This document shows positions 19,555 to 23,208 of a stretch of DNA of 23,208 nucleotides, piece after piece. The position numbers and the translations under genes are program-made. Positions within the stretch are counted from its first letter, which is position 1. Every line of letters starts with the position of its first letter. Source of the DNA: an uncultured Lachnospiraceae bacterium (GTDB taxonomy: Bacteria > Bacillota > Clostridia > Lachnospirales > Lachnospiraceae); assembly GCA_910578605.1 (NCBI GenBank), contig CAJTQG010000038.1, positions 4,321 through 27,528 of the forward strand, given 5' to 3'. Below the pieces are notes generated by a model. The model made no database searches. It worked only from the letters and a program-made list of their open reading frames with translations, and had not been told where the DNA came from.

Positions 19555-20502
19555 ATGAAGTTAAGAAAAATTAAATTTATCAAATTTATTATTTTCATGA
19601 TTTTCATAATTTGGTTTACAATTGGAATTATGAAGAACTATCAATTCTATGGGATTATGGAATGGGTTGTTGTTATTTTAACAATGCTCGTAATCTACTT
19701 TATAATTTGGATATTTTTTTCTTATGTTGAAAAAAGATCATGCCGCAATCAGAATAATAAATGTGAAGTCTTAAAAAATGACTCATATATGAAAAATGCT
19801 TCACAACAACAAAAAATAGACTTACCCCCTCAATATGTAGAAAGTAAAACAGGACTTTCTCGAATAGATGGACTTCCCATTGCAGACGAAGAAATACCTT
19901 TTTTAATTCAGCGTGGATATGAAAAGGCATTGAAAACTATGACGGAATCATGTAATCCAAAATTCCATCGAACTAATTATGAGGAAGAATTGTCTTTTAA
20001 ATTTATGATGAAATATGCCAAGCAGCTTCAAGCAAAGACAGATATTTTTTTAGCTCTATATAGAAAGGCTTATGGCATAAATGACTTAACCGAAAAAATC
20101 AATGTATTAAACAAAGCTATTGAGGCATTTGAAAATGCAAAAAAATTTGCCTATTCCAAAGGCAAGGGTGGAACTATCTATTTTCAAGATATGTGGGAAC
20201 ACTTACATAATTCGCAAAATCCATGCTATTCATACCTTGACCTTATAACAAACTCAATTAATAGTGCAAAACGTAAGAGGGATATTATCCTTCCTTCCAT
20301 TATAAACGCTATTCGCTCTAATGAAGGAATTTTACAAAAAAATCTATATTGCACCCTACCTGATATAGATAAAATAGATATACAAAATACCTTAAGGGAA
20401 TTAGAACGCGATTCTAAGATCACTCGAATTAAAAAGGGAAATTCATATGAATTATATTTGAATGAAATTATTAACAATAAATATTTTAAGGAGCCTAAAT
20501 GA
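19555..20502 (+). CDS. Two-span membrane protein with soluble domain, lysogeny cargo, unknown
   Basis: 315 aa. Two hydrophobic spans at about residues 9-25 and 34-56 (FIKFIIFMIFIIWFTIGIM; WVVVILTMLVIYFIIWIFF). The long cytoplasmic part is helical ('KALKTMTESCNPKF...KYAKQLQAKTDIFLALYRKAYG'), and the end looks like a winged helix ('GILQKNLYCTLPDIDKIDIQNTLRELERDSKITRIKKGNSYELYL'). ATG 19555 has AGGTGA upstream. Overlaps the next gene by four bases, so the two form a unit. AT-rich, unlike the replication genes. Might be superinfection exclusion or defence cargo; no family recognised. Confidence 0.7.
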   Translation: MKLRKIKFIKFIIFMIFIIWFTIGIMKNYQFYGIMEWVVVILTMLVIYFIIWIFFSYVEKRSCRNQNNKCEVLKNDSYMKNASQQQKIDLPPQYVESKTGLSRIDGLPIADEEIPFLIQRGYEKALKTMTESCNPKFHRTNYEEELSFKFMMKYAKQLQAKTDIFLALYRKAYGINDLTEKINVLNKAIEAFENAKKFAYSKGKGGTIYFQDMWEHLHNSQNPCYSYLDLITNSINSAKRKRDIILPSIINAIRSNEGILQKNLYCTLPDIDKIDIQNTLRELERDSKITRIKKGNSYELYLNEIINNKYFKEPK

Positions 20503-20939
20503 AAAAGAAAATTAAAAGTAAACAAATAAGAGGAAGTCATGTTTCCGGACTGGATATTCCTGAAGCACCTGTGCTCTTAACATTATCTGAAACTGGTGTC
20601 GTCATCCTTGCATATACAATGAAAAAGGAATACCGCATTGATATAGAGAAAATCAGTAATATTACAAGTTATAGTGAAAAAGAAGAAGAAAAATATCAAA
20701 AATCCTCTTTTACAAAAACTCTTGTTGGTGCTGCTGCCTTGGGGCCTGTTGGTGCTGTTATCGGAAGTAGGCCAAAAGAAAAGACGCGGGATAAATTTAC
20801 AAATTACTTGGTAATAGACTATTCAGATAAACAAATCATAATATGTGCGGACGAAGACATATTTAAAGTTACGGATATTATAAGATTATTTGAAAAGATA
20901 AAGCCGCAATCTAAAGGTGTGACATCTGTTTCATTATAA
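20499..20939 (+). CDS. PH-like beta protein with Gly-rich insertion, lysogeny cargo
   Basis: 146 aa. Beta strands (GLDIPEAPVLLTLSETGVVILAYTMKKEYRIDIEKISNIT) resemble bacterial PH-like domains. Then 'SSFTKTLVGAAALGPVGAVIGSRPKEKTRDKFTNYLVIDYSDKQIIICADEDIF': a small-residue hydrophobic hairpin that could enter a membrane, followed by more strands. Such proteins recur in Firmicutes genomes and prophages with unknown function. ATG overlaps the previous stop by four bases (ATGA). Likely acts together with its membrane-protein neighbour. Confidence 0.6.
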   Translation: MKKKIKSKQIRGSHVSGLDIPEAPVLLTLSETGVVILAYTMKKEYRIDIEKISNITSYSEKEEEKYQKSSFTKTLVGAAALGPVGAVIGSRPKEKTRDKFTNYLVIDYSDKQIIICADEDIFKVTDIIRLFEKIKPQSKGVTSVSL

Positions 20940-20947
20940 ATAAAATT

Positions 20948-20979
20948 AAAACCGCCCCTGCGCCAACAGGAACGGCTTT
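20948..20979 (+). terminator. Weak rightward terminator after the cargo pair
   Basis: AAA-CCG-CC-CCTG pairs with CAGG-AA-CGG-C-TTT around a 6-base loop, with mismatches, then TTTAGC. It probably reduces read-through from the cargo pair into the integrase. The T-run is short. Confidence 0.4.
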
Positions 20980-20986
20980 AGCATAT

Positions 20987-21072
20987 CTTGAAGATATACA
21001 AATGTTAGAACAATAATATTGTATCATCTTCAAGGGCAGTTTGCAAGCAACTTGCCGGAAATACCGGAAGTT
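20987..21072. repeat. Two imperfect inverted repeats in the integrase leader
   Basis: CTTGAAGATATACAA (20987-21001) pairs with TTGTATCATCTTCAAG (21019-21034), one extra base. AACTTGCCGG pairs with CCGGAAGTT (21049-21072), also with one extra base. They lie between the cargo pair and the integrase start, where an operator, an integrase arm-binding site or a leader RNA structure would be expected. The exact role is unknown. Confidence 0.4.
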
Positions 21073-21123
21073 CGCAGGCTGTATTTTTTATACCCATTTT
21101 TCATACTTAGAGGGGATGAGATC

Positions 21124-22233
21124 ATGAAGAGATACAAGAAAAGGGCCGATGGGCGTTACGCAACCACGATCATGCTTGGATACAAACCGGACGGCAAGCC
21201 AAATAATGTTTTTTTGTCTGCTAAAACTGAAAAGGAACTCCGGGACAAAATTGTTGAGGCTAAAATAAAGATCAAGACCGGCCAGACGGCCAAGCAATCT
21301 GACTCCCTGCTTAAAGACTATGCAAGTAGTTGGCTTGATACCTATAAGGCATCTGTGAGCATAAATACTTTGGCCATGTATAAAAATATAGTCAATCATC
21401 ACATTAAGCCGGAAATTGGACATATCCCCCTAAATAAACTATGCCGTTCTGATGTACAGAAATTGATCAATGATAACCAGGCGCATCCTCGGACATGTGA
21501 GCAGATTAAAATGACTATGGTACAAATTTTAAACTGCGCGATTGATGATAAGCTGCTCATGGAAAACGTAGCGCGAAAAGTAACCGTCCCCAAGCGGCAT
21601 AAATCAGAACGACGCATCTTGACTGATCTGGAGAAGGATGCGATCAAAAAAGCAGATTTCACAGTACGGGAACGCGCCTTTGTTATGCTCCTATATTACT
21701 TCGGCCTGCGCCGTGGTGAGGCGCTTGCTCTCACAAAATCCGATATTGACCTGCGGCAAAGATTCCTGACAGTCAATAAGACTGTTGTTTTTGAGGTCAA
21801 TAATCCTATTGTTAAAACTGGAGCCAAGAGCGACGCCGGGAACCGATCTATACCTATTCCTGCGCACGCTCTGCCCTTTTTTAAGGACTATTTAAAAACC
21901 GTCGATACTTTTTACCTCTTTCCCGGAAAAACGACAGAAACACTCTCCAAGACACAATATGTCAAAATGTGGGAACGTATCATCCGGAAAATGAATGCTG
22001 CAGTTACCTCTGATCGTGAGAAGCTAATCGGGGCCGAACCGATAAACGGACTGACTGCGCATATCTTCCGGCATAACTACTGTACCATGCTGTATTATTC
22101 CGGAATCAGCCAGAAAAAGGCCGTGGAACTTATGGGACACTCTGATATAAAAATGATCATGGAAGTATACGCCCATTTAGATGAAAAGAAGGAGGCGGTA
22201 CAAGAAAAATTAGATAACGCTATATCACTCTAA
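21124..22233 (+). CDS. int: Tyrosine-type site-specific integrase
   Basis: Integrates the phage at its attachment site and, with an excisionase, takes it out. 369 aa. The N-terminal arm-type DNA-binding domain and the SAM-like core-binding domain (about 60-150, SLLKDYASSWLDTYKASVSI...) precede the catalytic domain. The catalytic set is complete: Arg in 'FGLRRGEAL' (196/197), Lys in 'VKTGAKSDAGNRS' (231-235), 'HIFRH' His313 and Arg316, 'MGHSD' His339, and Tyr349 in 'VYAHL'. ATG 21124 has GAGGGGATGAGAT; the 35 extra N-terminal codons from TTG 21019 are leader. Confidence 0.94.
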   Translation: MKRYKKRADGRYATTIMLGYKPDGKPNNVFLSAKTEKELRDKIVEAKIKIKTGQTAKQSDSLLKDYASSWLDTYKASVSINTLAMYKNIVNHHIKPEIGHIPLNKLCRSDVQKLINDNQAHPRTCEQIKMTMVQILNCAIDDKLLMENVARKVTVPKRHKSERRILTDLEKDAIKKADFTVRERAFVMLLYYFGLRRGEALALTKSDIDLRQRFLTVNKTVVFEVNNPIVKTGAKSDAGNRSIPIPAHALPFFKDYLKTVDTFYLFPGKTTETLSKTQYVKMWERIIRKMNAAVTSDREKLIGAEPINGLTAHIFRHNYCTMLYYSGISQKKAVELMGHSDIKMIMEVYAHLDEKKEAVQEKLDNAISL

Positions 22234-22249
22234 AATTTAATTGTTAAAG

Positions 22250-22283
22250 AAATCTCTGGTGCGTTGCACCAGAGATTTTTATA
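22250..22283 (+). terminator. Strong terminator after the integrase
   Basis: Perfect 13-bp stem AAATCTCTGGTGC/GCACCAGAGATTT with a 3-base loop and TTTTAT. The symmetric A and T flanks would allow it to end transcription from both directions. The phage end (att site) probably lies shortly beyond it. Confidence 0.85.
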
Positions 22284-22389
22284 TCTTATAACTACAATAT
22301 TTCGTCGAATACTTACTATAATTCCTCTCCATATCATCATCATCCGTTTGAAGTAATATCTTGAATAATCTAATAATCATTTTCAACAT
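22279..22389 (-). CDS. Tiny ORF (36 aa) with excellent ribosome site
   Basis: MLKMIIRLFKILLQTDDDDM and a basic/Tyr-rich end (ERNYSKYSTKYCSYKI): an amphipathic basic helix, then an acid run. AAGGAGGAAT lies right in front of ATG 22389; the stop is within the terminator's T-run. It is downstream of the larger membrane protein gene (gap of 19 bases) and may be cotranscribed. It could belong to the host flank. No function known. Confidence 0.45.
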   Translation of the reverse strand: MLKMIIRLFKILLQTDDDDMERNYSKYSTKYCSYKI

Positions 22390-22408
22390 ATTAATTCCTC
22401 CTTCCCCT

Positions 22409-23208
22409 CTATATCATATTGTAGAGGATCGATGCTATTATACCACACCCAATATTTAAAAACAATGAAAAAATTAAATTTACAACTATTTTTGCGGCAT
22501 TTTTCTTATCTTGTGCAGTAATTTTATTATATTGGTTTTCATCTCCCTTTGTTATTCTAAACACAAAAGTATCTCCGTACTCACTTAAATATCGAAAAAT
22601 TTTATTTGCAATCATTTCTCCCCTTTTCAAGGTGAACCAACATATAAGAATAGATATAACTGCATAATTTACTAAAATTTGCAAATGATGTATGCTAATT
22701 TGATTAATCTCTGAAACATTGAATCTAGTGAGAATATAATTAAAACCAAATAATGCAGTCACACTTAAAATCGCAAATAAAACGTAATTAAAATAATATC
22801 CTACTAATTTTCTATATTTTTTCAAAAATAAGACTACGTGACTTGTTTGTGCGTAAGCTCTTGTCAAAGTGTCCACCCATTCACCAACAATATTAATAAA
22901 TTCTTGTCCAAGTCTATTTTCTATAAAATCCATTTGCGCAATTATTGTTGCTTCCTGTTCTTTAATTTCCTGAATATCTTCGATTCTTCCTGAAAACAAG
23001 AGGCTTAAAATTTCCTCTGGTTCAAGTCCACATGAAATCTTAACAGTTAATTTATGTCTTTGTGGTCTTGCATACCTATCGACATTTACAAAAAAGTCCC
23101 AAGATATCGTTATATTATTAATATATTCGGCTATATCCCAACCGTGCATATCAAATATTTTAAAATCATTAAAATTGTATGACTTATGTTTGCTTGTAGA
23201 AACTACAA
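22409..23208 (-). CDS. Membrane protein of unknown function (5' end beyond the window)
   Basis: The frame is open to the right edge (the first in-window ATG at 23149 is unlikely to be the start, because 'SYNFNDFKIFD' continues before it). The N-part is soluble and helical ('ISCGLEPEEILSLLFSGRIEDIQEIKEQEATIIAQ'); then hydrophobic spans follow at about 'YYFNYVLFAILSVTALFGFNYI', 'LQILVNYAVISILICWFTL' and 'IVVNLIFSLFLNIGCGIIAS'. AT-rich, against the integrase. It lies outside the phage's core and may be host DNA or a cargo gene at the attachment end. No family recognised. Confidence 0.55.
   Translation of the reverse strand, partial: VVSTSKHKSYNFNDFKIFDMHGWDIAEYINNITISWDFFVNVDRYARPQRHKLTVKISCGLEPEEILSLLFSGRIEDIQEIKEQEATIIAQMDFIENRLGQEFINIVGEWVDTLTRAYAQTSHVVLFLKKYRKLVGYYFNYVLFAILSVTALFGFNYILTRFNVSEINQISIHHLQILVNYAVISILICWFTLKRGEMIANKIFRYLSEYGDTFVFRITKGDENQYNKITAQDKKNAAKIVVNLIFSLFLNIGCGIIASILYNMI

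Noticed and set aside
22284..22408. attL/attR core
   Set aside because: The end of the phage is expected near here, but without the other end of the prophage no core repeat can be identified.
1..23208. CRISPR array, tRNA, rRNA, insertion sequence
   Set aside because: No regular direct repeats with spacers, no cloverleaf-like segment, and no transposase was recognised.

Overview
The window is most of the non-structural half of an integrated temperate tailed phage (siphovirus-like) from a low-to-moderate GC Firmicute, most likely a gut clostridium of the Lachnospiraceae type. The grounds are AG-rich Shine-Dalgarno sites in front of nearly every gene, consensus TTGACA/TATAAT promoters, SPP1/PBSX-type packaging genes, and tightly packed, overlapping gene ends. 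No rRNA, tRNA, CRISPR array or insertion sequence was found.

Layout from right to left, which is the direction of lytic transcription. At 22.4-23.2 kb lie a membrane protein cut by the window edge and a 36-codon ORF, beyond the integrase; these are host flank or cargo. The lysogeny module reads rightward from 18.7 to 22.2 kb: CI-like S24 repressor, a two-gene unit of unknown function, and a tyrosine integrase closed by a perfect hairpin terminator. A divergent switch at 18.62-18.77 kb has two consensus promoters. Leftward from it runs a long early operon: Cro-like regulator, small proteins (several membrane-bound and under 60 codons), an RNase H-like protein, an excisionase-like HTH protein, an HUH rolling-circle-type Rep, a SleB-like hydrolase, a VRR-NUC nuclease, a DNA methylase, ParA, a ParB fused to a DUF3850/ASCH-like domain, SSB, DUF551 protein, a Dam-like methylase, a LexA-type HTH protein and a radical SAM protein. 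At about 3.6-4.0 kb a sigma-region-4-like late regulator marks the change to late genes. A self-contained holin-like toxin unit (3.0-3.26 kb) and a zinc-finger gene follow, then small and large terminase and the start of the portal gene. Head, tail and lysis genes would lie off the left edge.

The combination suggests an integrating phage with a plasmid-like replication and segregation toolkit: HUH Rep, ParA, ParB, SSB, two solitary methylases and nucleases. Integrase and CI control lysogeny; Rep, SSB, VRR-NUC and methylases would copy and protect the DNA; the sigma-like protein would switch on packaging and structural genes.

Three DNA-level signals are not explained by the genes. (1) The 10-mer GCCTGCTGCC occurs nine times between 2.3 and 14.1 kb, always on the + strand, in several reading frames and in non-coding gaps. 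(2) A TGTGTCAGATT box forms a perfect 19-bp palindrome inside parB and recurs in the rep leader. (3) That leader carries nested inverted repeats plus a rightward promoter and terminator predicting an antisense RNA of about 80 nt. In addition, two diverged copies (and a decayed third) of a rightward promoter cassette are embedded antisense to the early operon, each intact copy driving a tiny ORF.
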